Source: Dehalococcoidales bacterium
GTDB lineage: Bacteria > Chloroflexota > Dehalococcoidia > Dehalococcoidales > UBA3254
Direction of reading: 5' to 3'
Length of the DNA: 8,380 nucleotides
Assembly (NCBI GenBank): GCA_028718465.1
Contig: JAQULX010000099.1
Coordinates: 1 to 8,380 of the forward strand
Shown: one piece after another, positions 1-5,328 of the stretch
Layout of the letters: each line of letters begins with the position of its first letter
Numbering within the stretch: position 1 is the stretch's first letter
Translations under genes and position numbers: made by a program
Notes under the pieces: model-generated
Databases searched by the model: none
What the model was told of the DNA's origin: nothing
Seen by the model: the letters and a program-made list of their open reading frames with translations, nothing else

Positions 1-228
1 GCGTACCCAGCGAAGCAGGTTATCATCAAAAGGCTGAGTGTGGAAGATAATCCCGGATGAATTGACCGCCCGGTATTCGCTGTCCATCCCGGTAACCATT
101 ACTTCCTGGGTGATAAAGACGCTGCCAAAGGCAAAGAGGCCGACGGCAATCGCCAGTACAACCAGGACCGTCTTGGTCTTGTTGCCCCATAAGTCGCGGA
201 TAACTTTATGCCAGCGTGGAGTTAACAT
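1..228 (-). CDS. ABC transporter permease, FtsX/MacB type (N-terminal part only)
   Basis: This is the first 76 codons of a minus-strand gene that continues past the left edge. The peptide begins [20 protein letters not shown] and runs into one hydrophobic helix at about residues 20-41 ([19 protein letters not shown]). A basic '[10 protein letters not shown]' stretch followed by the first helix, then an extracytoplasmic segment, is the usual beginning of MacB/FtsX-family permeases. The start is supported by AGGAGA at 235-240, six bases before the ATG. The start lies inside the end of the ATPase gene (23-bp overlap), so the two are probably translationally coupled. It should be the membrane subunit of the exporter encoded by the two genes upstream. 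The FtsX domains themselves are outside the window, so the family call rests on the N-terminus and the operon. Confidence 0.85.
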   Translation of the reverse strand, partial: MLTPRWHKVIRDLWGNKTKTVLVVLAIAVGLFAFGSVFITQEVMVTGMDSEYRAVNSSGIIFHTQPFDDNLLRWVR

Positions 229-967
229 CTCGGTTCTCCTCTATTATCTCTCCATCCGCAATAAGTATCGTCCGGGTAACTTTTTTAGCCAGGTCTCTGT
301 CATGGGTGACCATGACAATGGTTTTCCCGCCGGCTACCAGTTTCTCAAAAAGCGCGAAGACAATGGCCGAGGTCCGGGAGTCCAGGTTGCCGGTCGGCTC
401 ATCCGCCATGATAATCGGCGGGTCATTGGCTAAAGCCCGGGCGATAGCCACCCTTTGCTGTTCGCCGCCGGAGAGCTGGGAAGGCAGTTTATCGGCTTGC
501 CCGGCTACGCCTACCATATCCAGCAGCTGAAGCGCCCGCTCCTTCCTCTCGCGCTGGCTGTAAAGATTGCAGAAGTCCATCGGCAGCATCACGTTTTCTA
601 TCACCGTTAAAATCGGGAGAAGCTGGAAGAACTGGAAAACGATGCCCAGATTATGACCGCGCCACTGCGCCATCCGCCCTTCGCTCAAAGTATGGATAGA
701 AGTATTCGCTACCAGGACGTCTCCTTTTGTGGGCCGGTCTATGCCGGTGATCATATTGAGCAGAGTAGACTTCCCGCTTCCTGATTTCCCAATTACTCCC
801 ACGAACTCACCGCTGCCGATGGAGAGATTGATATTTTTCAGAGCCAGAAAGTCGCCCGCCTCAGTCTTATAGGCTTTCGCCACGTCTTTCAGCTTTATCA
901 GGTAGTCATCAGCCTGACTGCCCTCTCTTTCCTTGATGGAAAACCTTTTGGGTAATATCCTAAACAT
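206..967 (-). CDS. ABC transporter ATP-binding protein, LolD/MacB family
   Basis: A complete 253-aa cytoplasmic nucleotide-binding subunit. All ABC motifs are visible: Walker [10 protein letters not shown] at about residues 60-68, Q-loop Gln112 in VFQFFQLLP, signature LSGGEQQR at 165-172, Walker B IIMADEP at 185-191 with catalytic Glu190, a D-loop region GNLDS, and the H-loop His222 in MVTHD. The sequence GNLDSRTS after Walker B and the overall length match the LolD/MacB/FtsE group, which powers export or extraction across the membrane rather than solute import. About 20 residues precede the conserved start of the domain, a slightly long N-terminus. The ATG is supported by AGAAGGA at 975-981, seven bases upstream. 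It lies 39 bp after the fusion-protein gene and overlaps the permease gene, so the three form one operon. The substrate cannot be told from this subunit. Confidence 0.95.
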   Translation of the reverse strand: MFRILPKRFSIKEREGSQADDYLIKLKDVAKAYKTEAGDFLALKNINLSIGSGEFVGVIGKSGSGKSTLLNMITGIDRPTKGDVLVANTSIHTLSEGRMAQWRGHNLGIVFQFFQLLPILTVIENVMLPMDFCNLYSQRERKERALQLLDMVGVAGQADKLPSQLSGGEQQRVAIARALANDPPIIMADEPTGNLDSRTSAIVFALFEKLVAGGKTIVMVTHDRDLAKKVTRTILIADGEIIEENRDVNSTLA

Positions 968-1006
968 CGCCGTGTCCTTCTCCGGATTTTTTCTTTTTTC
1001 TGCGAG

Positions 1007-2449
1007 CTATACCCCGCTCAACCTGGCATTGGTTTCTTTGACCGACCGGCTTACCAGCTCGCCTTCCTCAAGGCCGCTGACAACCTCGGTTACGGTCCCG
1101 TCACTGATTCCCAGAGTCACCGGCCTTTCTTCGACTTTTTCATTTATAATGACATTTACCACATTCCGGCCCTGGCTGTTACGTTTAATAGACTTGTTGG
1201 GGACCAGTATCACATCTTTTTTCTCCATTGAAATGATATCTACATTGGCGCTCATACCCGGTTTGACTTCCGCAGGCGGGGCGCCGGTAAACCCGACTTT
1301 CACCGAGTATACCACCACGCCGGAGTTCTGGGGTTTGACCACGGGCATCACCGAAATGGCTGTAACAGCCCCTTCGAAGCGCCGGTCAGGAAGAGCGTCC
1401 AGAGTAATAATTGCCTTTTGATCGAGCTTGATTCCGGCTACGTCGATCTCATCTATCTCGGTTTCAATTTCCAGGCTGCCGGGGTCTACCATGTAGACCG
1501 GTACACCGGCGTCCAGGCTGGAGGCACTGAAATATTCGCTTTCTTCGATTGTCAGGTCAGCTACAATCCCATCGAAAGGAGCTATGATGGAAGCTTCCTG
1601 CAACTGTCCCTGAGTATACTCGACCTGTTTCCGGGCCTGCTCCAGCGCCCGCTCCGCCTGGACTACTCCTTGCCGGGACTGTTCGACATTGGCTTTAGCC
1701 TGTTCGATGGCTTTCTCAGCCAGCAAAACCTGCTGCTGCTTCATGCGGACATCATCTACTACCAGCCGGTCGTAGCGCTGCCCCCCGATAGTAAAGGACT
1801 TCACCTCATAAGGGGCTACTCCGGCATATTCATCCTTGGCCAGCAAGTCCTGGAGCTTCTGGTTCTGTTCGGCCAGTTCGAGATTCTTCTGCCGGATGGA
1901 TTCATTAAGGGCCTTTGCCGAGGTGCTGTTGCCGGTAGCCTGGGCCTGGGAGCGGTTGACTTCCATGACCTGGATCTCCCATTCAATCTGCATGATCTTG
2001 TCCTTGATATCACTGACAGCCTTGATCTGGTCCAGGGCAAACTGGGCTGAGTACAGGTCCTGAGCGGCCCTGGCTTCCCCAACCTCGGCCTGGATCAGCG
2101 CCAGTTTGCCCTGCGTTAAACCTCTCTCAGCCTGGGCTTCGGCTGTCCGCGCTTCTGAAAAGGCCAGCTCCAGCCCATCGGTATTGAGTTCAGCCAATAT
2201 CGCACCTTTAGCAACAGCATCACCTTTTTGTACAGTCAATTTTTCAACCTTACCGGCTGTGCCGAATGACAGCCTGACGTCACTGGCATAGCCGGTTTTC
2301 CCGGTCCCGTTCACCTTAACGGTTAAATCTCCCCTCTCTATAGTTACCTGCTGTTCAGCCATGACCTGATTGTCTGCATGGCCGCAAGCGGACGAGCCAA
2401 GTAAAATCAACGCGAATAACGAAATGACGGCGACCCTCAAGAATTTCAT
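1007..2449 (-). CDS. Membrane fusion (HlyD/MacA-type) lipoprotein of an ABC exporter
   Basis: A 480-aa periplasmic-adaptor-type protein, first gene of the exporter operon. The N-terminus is a lipoprotein signal: charged MKFLR, a hydrophobic core, then GSSAC, making Cys22 the likely lipidated residue. The -3 position is Ser, which is tolerated but not ideal. The first half of the lipoyl-like domain is at about 67-95 (GKVEKLTVQKGDAVAKG). A long Ala/Gln/Glu-rich coiled-coil hairpin follows at about 94-285, broken near 208-232 by a non-helical stretch. The second lipoyl half is at 286-309 (IIAPFDGIVADL), followed by a beta-barrel at about 325-405 and a membrane-proximal domain to 470. AGGAGG at 2456-2461, six bases upstream, fixes the start. 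The family links the transporter to substrates or partners outside the membrane. A lipid anchor replacing the usual N-terminal helix would suit a bacterium with a single membrane. The exported substrate is unknown. Confidence 0.93.
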   Translation of the reverse strand: MKFLRVAVISLFALILLGSSACGHADNQVMAEQQVTIERGDLTVKVNGTGKTGYASDVRLSFGTAGKVEKLTVQKGDAVAKGAILAELNTDGLELAFSEARTAEAQAERGLTQGKLALIQAEVGEARAAQDLYSAQFALDQIKAVSDIKDKIMQIEWEIQVMEVNRSQAQATGNSTSAKALNESIRQKNLELAEQNQKLQDLLAKDEYAGVAPYEVKSFTIGGQRYDRLVVDDVRMKQQQVLLAEKAIEQAKANVEQSRQGVVQAERALEQARKQVEYTQGQLQEASIIAPFDGIVADLTIEESEYFSASSLDAGVPVYMVDPGSLEIETEIDEIDVAGIKLDQKAIITLDALPDRRFEGAVTAISVMPVVKPQNSGVVVYSVKVGFTGAPPAEVKPGMSANVDIISMEKKDVILVPNKSIKRNSQGRNVVNVIINEKVEERPVTLGISDGTVTEVVSGLEEGELVSRSVKETNARLSGV

Positions 2450-2544
2450 GTATTTCCTCCTGCTTTCTGTCTGATACCAGAGTTACTCAGTTCATATATC
2501 TGATATTAATAGGAAACTCTTTCGGAGACGCCCTGCAACAGGGG

Positions 2545-2604
2545 GGATTGTCAGTTGGACGGAGGGTGGGTTTTCAACTGGCCGGATGGCCAGGTTAGTT
2601 CAGG
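2545..2604. repeat. Degenerate 60-bp repeat, copy 1, with imperfect inverted-repeat core
   Basis: By eye this stretch aligns end to end with 5179-5239: both begin GGATTGT and end TCAGG, with about 43 matches over 61 columns and a single one-base gap. The best conserved part is the right half (TGGCCAGGTTA, two changes, TCAGG). The core is an inverted repeat, CTGGCC at 2578-2583 against GGCCAG at 2588-2593, extended by AA/TT around one unpaired G. It lies between the terminator of the 2680-3672 gene and the exporter operon, with its core about 136 bp upstream of the fusion-protein start. It may be an operator or a small dispersed element. Confidence 0.55.
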
Positions 2605-2622
2605 GGGAAAGTGGGAGGATTG

Positions 2623-2659
2623 AACAAAAGCAAACAGGCCCGCTTGCGGGCCTGTTTGC
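2623..2659 (-). terminator. Rho-independent terminator of the DUF4870 gene
   Basis: A perfect 14-bp inverted repeat, GCAAACAGGCCCGC at 2630-2643 and its complement at 2646-2659, forms a GC-rich hairpin with a very short loop. Read on the minus strand it is followed at once by TTTTGTT (2629-2623). It begins about 20 bases past the stop codon of the gene ending at 2680. No T-run follows on the plus strand, so it acts leftward only. It separates that gene from the exporter operon. Confidence 0.88.
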
Positions 2660-2679
2660 CTGGACTGTTCGCTTTTGTC

Positions 2680-3672
2680 TTAATATTTCCCTTCGGCTAC
2701 ATTAACAATCAACTGGATTAATCTTACCAGAGCCCCGATTCCGAAGCCGATTGCCATTATGATCAGGGTGAAAGTTACTCCTATCGTAACCCAGTGGGCG
2801 GTATCCGAGCCGGGGAGAGAACTGAAATCAAATGGGAATATGGATAAAAGAGAAATAACGACGACGACAGAGAAGATGTCCAGGAAAATTTGCAGCGCCT
2901 GGCGCAGAACATATTTATCAATAGCTATCAAAACCGCGTGGGATATTATACTCAGCACAAGGGCGGCAGTTAACACAGGCAGCCAGGAATTGAAATCGGA
3001 GGTTATCAAGGTATGGACCTGCCAGGTGGTTTCGCCGCCGGAGGTGACAGGTTCATACCATGCGATATATCGATTGTAAAAATTAAAAAATATCAGCAAG
3101 GCAATGCTCCAGGCGATAGCAAAAGCGGAGGCGGTGATTCTGCCGTCCCTTTCCCTGTCCGAATAGTATCTGTCTCTGAATACAGCAGCTTTACTCAATC
3201 CTGCGGAAGAGGAGGCTGCCGGCGCCGCCGCAAGTGCAGACGCTTCCGATGGAGGTATATTATCAGCGGGGCCAGGCTGGGACCCGGGCTGCGGCTTTGG
3301 GCCCATGGACTCATTGGTCAATCGTTCGGCGAGGTTCCCTGCCAGGGGCATTTTAAAATATTCTCCATTCAAGGCCTTTATCATGAGTATGATCCATAAA
3401 ATAAATGCCGTGATCCCGATGATTGTGCCGAAAAACCGTCCTACCACGGGGAGATTGCCGAAAACCGAGGCAACCAGGGTTATGATCCCGAATACGATGA
3501 TTGACTGGAGGGAGTGAAAACGGACAAAGCGATTTTTCTGTTCCAGTACCAGGAATACGATCCCGCTTATCCATACGCCTACATAGCACAACAATGCAGC
3601 GACTTGCGGGGTGAGGTCTTTTAGCGTCATGGATTCATCCGGTCGATTATTCTCCGCGCCGTCACTTTTCAT
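2680..3672 (-). CDS. Multi-pass membrane protein with N-terminal DUF4870-like domain
   Basis: A 330-aa integral membrane protein with two membrane modules. Residues about 15-112 resemble DUF4870: helices near 24-43, 56-71 and 81-99, with the typical QKNRFVRFHSLQS after the first helix and 'IKALNGEYFKMPLAG' after the third. A low-complexity Pro/Ala/Ser linker runs from about 124 to 160. The second module begins RDRYYSDRERDGRIT and has four predicted helices near 181-198, 229-250, 263-281 and 294-316, with a short outward loop carrying Trp and aromatic residues (IAWYEPVTSGGETTW) and an FPFDFSSLPG motif. DUF4870 proteins are usually only about 100-120 aa, so this is a fusion. AGGAGG at 3681-3686 picks the third of three overlapping ATGs, eight bases away. 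It has its own terminator, so it is probably monocistronic. Its function is unknown. Confidence 0.85.
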   Translation of the reverse strand: MKSDGAENNRPDESMTLKDLTPQVAALLCYVGVWISGIVFLVLEQKNRFVRFHSLQSIIVFGIITLVASVFGNLPVVGRFFGTIIGITAFILWIILMIKALNGEYFKMPLAGNLAERLTNESMGPKPQPGSQPGPADNIPPSEASALAAAPAASSSAGLSKAAVFRDRYYSDRERDGRITASAFAIAWSIALLIFFNFYNRYIAWYEPVTSGGETTWQVHTLITSDFNSWLPVLTAALVLSIISHAVLIAIDKYVLRQALQIFLDIFSVVVVISLLSIFPFDFSSLPGSDTAHWVTIGVTFTLIIMAIGFGIGALVRLIQLIVNVAEGKY

Positions 3673-3696
3673 ACATCATTCCTCCTGAATAATGAT

Positions 3697-3725
3697 ATAT
3701 TACTACGAAAATCCATTCCGGTGAA
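3697..3725 (-). promoter_or_regulatory. Possible promoter of the DUF4870 gene
   Basis: On the minus strand, TTCACC (3725-3720, four of six consensus bases) is followed after 17 bp by TAATAT (3702-3697, four of six). The spacing to the ribosome binding site at 3681-3686 is short, so transcription would start almost at the Shine-Dalgarno sequence. A small hairpin overlaps the -35. This is the best match near the gene, but weak. Confidence 0.3.
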
Positions 3726-3847
3726 ACCGGCTTCGCAGCGCGACATGGGTCTATTAGTTTTTCAACGGGGCAGCATTACCCCCGCCCTGCCCGGTGGGGG
3801 GGAATTGTGATTAATGATTCATGATTCACTCAACTTACGCTTATGGC

Positions 3848-3930
3848 AGCCAGGGCCGGGTCACCCGCGGCCTGCGCAAGTAGATAAGGTGACCGGGGCC
3901 TGCTCGGCCGGGGCTCAGCCGACCCTGGCT
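3848..3930. repeat. Structured 83-nt element with three stems (three-way junction)
   Basis: Three sets of complementary arms nest into a junction. P1 pairs AGCCAGGG (3848-3855) with CCCTGGCT (3923-3930). P2 pairs GGTCACC (3859-3865) with GGTGACC (3888-3894). P3 pairs TCGGC (3904-3908) with GCCGA (3918-3922), and P3 abuts P1 with no unpaired base. The fold is equally possible on either strand. It could be a dispersed repeat that forms structure, a small RNA, or a leader element. I do not recognise it as a known RNA or riboswitch, and there is no tRNA-like loop sequence. Confidence 0.45.
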
Positions 3931-3985
3931 CATGACCCATTGATTAAGGAAGGGGAAAGGGGCCACCCCTCCCTGAGCAACTGTC

Positions 3986-4026
3986 TTGATGCTTCGGCCT
4001 GCAAAGGGCAGGCCGAAGCATGACAC
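3986..4026 (-). repeat. REP-like hairpin unit
   Basis: A perfect 14-bp inverted repeat: ATGCTTCGGCCTGC at 3989-4002 and its complement at 4008-4021, around an AAAGG loop. Read on the minus strand it has the form GTCATGC...GCATCAAG. That shape matches the short dispersed repeats of many genomes that begin GTCATGC or GTCATTCC and end with the complementary GCATC or GGAATCC. No T-run follows on either strand, so it is not an intrinsic terminator. Confidence 0.6.
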
Positions 4027-4096
4027 CATTATGGGCCTCCAGCATGACAGGAGAGAAGGGGCGTGGATTCTCCATGTCAAGCATGGAATGACGGGC
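4027..4096 (-). repeat. Two further REP-like units next to the hairpin
   Basis: On the minus strand a unit starts CCCGTCATTCCATG at 4094, and another starts GTCATGCTGGAGG near 4049. The first ends in GAATCC and folds as CCATG (4072-4076) against CATGG (4082-4086), extended by ATT/AAT after a two-base bulge. The nine bases AGCATGACA occur twice, at 4017-4025 and 4041-4049, marking the unit junctions. Together with 3986-4026 this makes about three units in a row. The form is that of repeats found throughout many chromosomes; the family name and copy number cannot be judged from one window. Confidence 0.5.
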
Positions 4097-4121
4097 TAAT
4101 TGAGCAGGACTAAATTTAGAG

Positions 4122-4910
4122 CTAATCATTCATTTCATCATTAATCAGTTTGGAAGCCCCGCTGACATTGACTTTACTCAGAATCGGGTTGCCCAGATAA
4201 TGGAGAGAAGAAGCCCCGGATAAATCCACACTCAGGGTCTTCGAGGTGTAAATGGTAACCTGACTGGCCCCACTGACGCTGGCGGTAACATCCTGCATTT
4301 GGAATTCGGGCGATCTCATGTGACTGGCTCCGGAGATTTCGATATTGCTGGTCCCGGCAGAACCGATTATCTCACACCGGCTGGCGCCGGACACCTCGAT
4401 CCTGGTATTTTGCGCTCGAAGGTTTCCTGTAAGCCGGCTGGCGCCGGAAATCTCTATCTGAGTCTTCCCGGTTTCCATGTCTATCTCTAACTGGCTGGCT
4501 CCGGACTGATCCATCTGGAATTCGCCGGTCGATCTAAACCCTCGGGCGCTGCCTTTGCTGGCTCCGGATATCACCAGTTTGCTCAACTCGGGCAGCGTGA
4601 TCGCCGCTTTTATGCTGGCATTGGTAAAACTACCTGACTTGAGGCGGATTTCCAGGGTATTCCCGGACTGGCGGATATCCAGTTGCGAAAAAACGCTCTC
4701 CTGGGCCGTTATAGACAGGCTATATGATTCGGACTGGTTGATTTCAAACTCAATAGCGTTGCTAATATCTATACTGTTAAACCCCTGATACGGATAATCT
4801 CTGGTTTCCACCGGCCCGGTGGCAGTAAAATAGCCTATACTGAAACATCCCGCCAGCGGCAAGCACAAAACAATGACTATAGCAACTATCAATAAACACT
4901 TTTTACTCAT
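4122..4910 (-). CDS. DUF2807 (head GIN domain) lipoprotein with eight SGAS repeats
   Basis: A 262-aa exported lipoprotein. The signal peptide ends LPLAGC, with Cys22 lipidated. After GPVETRDYPYQGFNSIDIS, a typical DUF2807 opening, the protein is built of short beta repeats. The motif SGAS occurs eight times, near residues 115, 136, 155, 174, 193, 213, 231 and 250, every 18-21 residues. That regular spacing fits one turn of a beta-helix per repeat, with small residues at the turn. The family is common as surface or periplasmic lipoprotein but its role is unknown. The start has AGGAGG at 4916-4921, five bases upstream, and this site overlaps the stop codon of the small gene before it. The two genes are nine bases apart, so they are very likely co-transcribed and translationally coupled. 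Confidence 0.93.
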   Translation of the reverse strand: MSKKCLLIVAIVIVLCLPLAGCFSIGYFTATGPVETRDYPYQGFNSIDISNAIEFEINQSESYSLSITAQESVFSQLDIRQSGNTLEIRLKSGSFTNASIKAAITLPELSKLVISGASKGSARGFRSTGEFQMDQSGASQLEIDMETGKTQIEISGASRLTGNLRAQNTRIEVSGASRCEIIGSAGTSNIEISGASHMRSPEFQMQDVTASVSGASQVTIYTSKTLSVDLSGASSLHYLGNPILSKVNVSGASKLINDEMND

Positions 4911-4915
4911 CTACC

Positions 4916-4921
4916 CCTCCT
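4916..4921 (-). promoter_or_regulatory. Ribosome binding site overlapping the upstream stop codon
   Basis: On the minus strand the sequence reads TAGGAGGGG: the TAG stop of the 61-aa gene shares bases with AGGAGG of the lipoprotein gene. Ribosomes finishing the small gene would therefore be placed directly on the next start, a usual arrangement for translational coupling. Confidence 0.7.
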
Positions 4922-5105
4922 ATGCAGGAGCCTGGAATTTTTTATTGTCAGTTGAACACGACGAATGCAGAGCACGGTTTTTAAAATCGGAGACAGATTC
5001 AGTTATTTTGCCGCAGCGCAAGCAATACCGGTAAGTCTTACTGTAGCATATATCGATATACGCATGTCCCTGAAACAAGCAGTGCGCCATCTGGATAATC
5101 CACAT
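4920..5105 (-). CDS. Small putative zinc-ribbon protein (61 aa)
   Basis: A short gene that is easy to miss. The start is well supported: GGAGG at 5112-5116 lies six bases before the ATG, and a TATAAT box is 32 bases upstream. The protein has a C-x4-H pair (Cys9, His14, in HCLFQGHAY) and a C-x2-C knuckle (Cys28, Cys31, in YRYCLRCGK), a layout seen in small zinc-binding proteins whose ends read 'C..xGHxY' and 'YxxCxRCGK'. Two further cysteines are at 20 and 50. The C-terminal half (residues 34-61) is polar and looks disordered. There is no membrane segment, so it should be cytoplasmic. It is directly upstream of the DUF2807 lipoprotein in the same operon. It may bind RNA, DNA or a protein; no function can be assigned, and metal binding is inferred from the residues only. 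Confidence 0.68.
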   Translation of the reverse strand: MWIIQMAHCLFQGHAYIDICYSKTYRYCLRCGKITESVSDFKNRALHSSCSTDNKKFQAPA

Positions 5106-5136
5106 CCTGAACCTCCGGTTTCATTTGCTAATTCTA

Positions 5137-5142
5137 ATTATA
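5137..5142 (-). promoter_or_regulatory. -10 element for the zinc-ribbon/DUF2807 operon
   Basis: On the minus strand a perfect TATAAT lies 31 bp before the ATG at 5105 and 20 bp before its ribosome binding site. The -35 position holds GCTCTT or CTCTTT (spacer 17 or 16), a poor match to TTGACA. The promoter may therefore need an activator, or it may be weak. Confidence 0.6.
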
Positions 5143-5178
5143 AAGCAAGAATTTCCGGAAAGAGCCCTGCATAGGATC

Positions 5179-5239
5179 GGATTGTTGGTGGGACAACCGG
5201 CGAGTATATAACCTGGCCATTTGGCCAGGTTATATCAGG
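5179..5239. repeat. Degenerate 60-bp repeat, copy 2
   Basis: This copy matches 2545-2604 in the same orientation with about 70 per cent identity by eye, from GGATTGT to TCAGG. It lies in the divergent region between the zinc-ribbon operon and the binding-protein gene. Its core is the perfect inverted repeat listed separately; the one base that it has and copy 1 lacks is exactly the base that makes the hairpin perfect. Confidence 0.55.
5206..5235. promoter_or_regulatory. Perfect 14-bp inverted repeat, candidate operator
   Basis: The arms ATATAACCTGGCCA (5206-5219) and its exact complement (5222-5235) are separated by two T bases. No T-run follows on either strand, so it is not an intrinsic terminator. 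Its right edge is 23 bp before the -35 of the rightward promoter and its left edge about 64 bp from the leftward -10, a place suited to a dimeric activator or a shared repressor. It could instead be the hairpin of a dispersed element. Confidence 0.5.
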
Positions 5240-5258
5240 TAAGAGACTATCTTTTAAA

Positions 5259-5287
5259 TTGACTATTGATCAGTCAGCCTGTAGGAT
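5259..5287 (+). promoter_or_regulatory. Sigma-70-like promoter of the binding-protein gene
   Basis: TTGACT at 5259-5264 (five of six consensus bases) and TAGGAT at 5282-5287 (four of six) are 17 bp apart, the ideal spacing. Transcription would begin near 5294, giving a leader of about 35 bases before the ATG at 5329. Confidence 0.55.
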
Positions 5288-5314
5288 TTAGAAAGAATGC
5301 ATTTTCTGGACGAC

Positions 5315-5320
5315 GGAGAG
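5315..5320 (+). promoter_or_regulatory. Ribosome binding site that decides the start at 5329
   Basis: GGAGAG lies ten bases (counted from the GGAG core) before the ATG at 5329. The open frame begins farther upstream, at a TTG at 5266, but that start has no binding site, lies within the promoter and would put 21 charged and polar residues in front of a normal lipoprotein signal. Confidence 0.65.
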
Positions 5321-5328
5321 AAAGGGAT

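Larger units (their letters stand above)
3673..4121. other. Intergenic region rich in hairpins, no convincing gene
   Basis: About 450 bp between two minus-strand genes. The left end (3673-3770) has the leader and possible promoter of the DUF4870 gene, including a small hairpin CCGGT/ACCGG at 3718-3730. Positions 3779-3802 are a C-run/G-run pair. Positions 3848-3930 form a three-stem element and 3984-4096 a cluster of REP-like units (separate entries). A 10-bp palindrome CTAAATTTAG lies at 4110-4119, just past the lipoprotein stop. Open frames of 60-80 codons exist on both strands but overlap one another, follow the repeats and have no ribosome binding site. No terminator with a T-run was found for the lipoprotein gene. 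Confidence 0.7.

Noticed and set aside
933..2291. Long plus-strand frames opposite the fusion-protein gene (933-1421, 1418-2050)
   Set aside because: They are antisense shadows of a well-supported gene and show no domain of their own.
2496..2506. Small palindrome ATATC-T-GATAT upstream of the exporter operon
   Set aside because: Too short and AT-rich to separate from chance.
2462..2544. Promoter of the exporter operon
   Set aside because: AT-rich stretches (TATTAAT, TATATG) exist but no -35 hexamer is at 16-18 bp; TTGCAG is 21 bp from the nearest candidate. Not called.
3841..4129. Several open frames of 60-80 codons on both strands (3814-4023 plus, 3841-4080 minus, 3944-4129 minus)
   Set aside because: They overlap one another and the hairpin repeats, have no ribosome binding site and encode low-complexity peptides rich in Pro, Arg and Gly.
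5266..5328. A 21-residue N-terminal extension of the binding protein starting at TTG 5266
   Set aside because: There is no ribosome binding site, it lies inside the promoter, and it would spoil the lipoprotein signal that starts cleanly at 5329.
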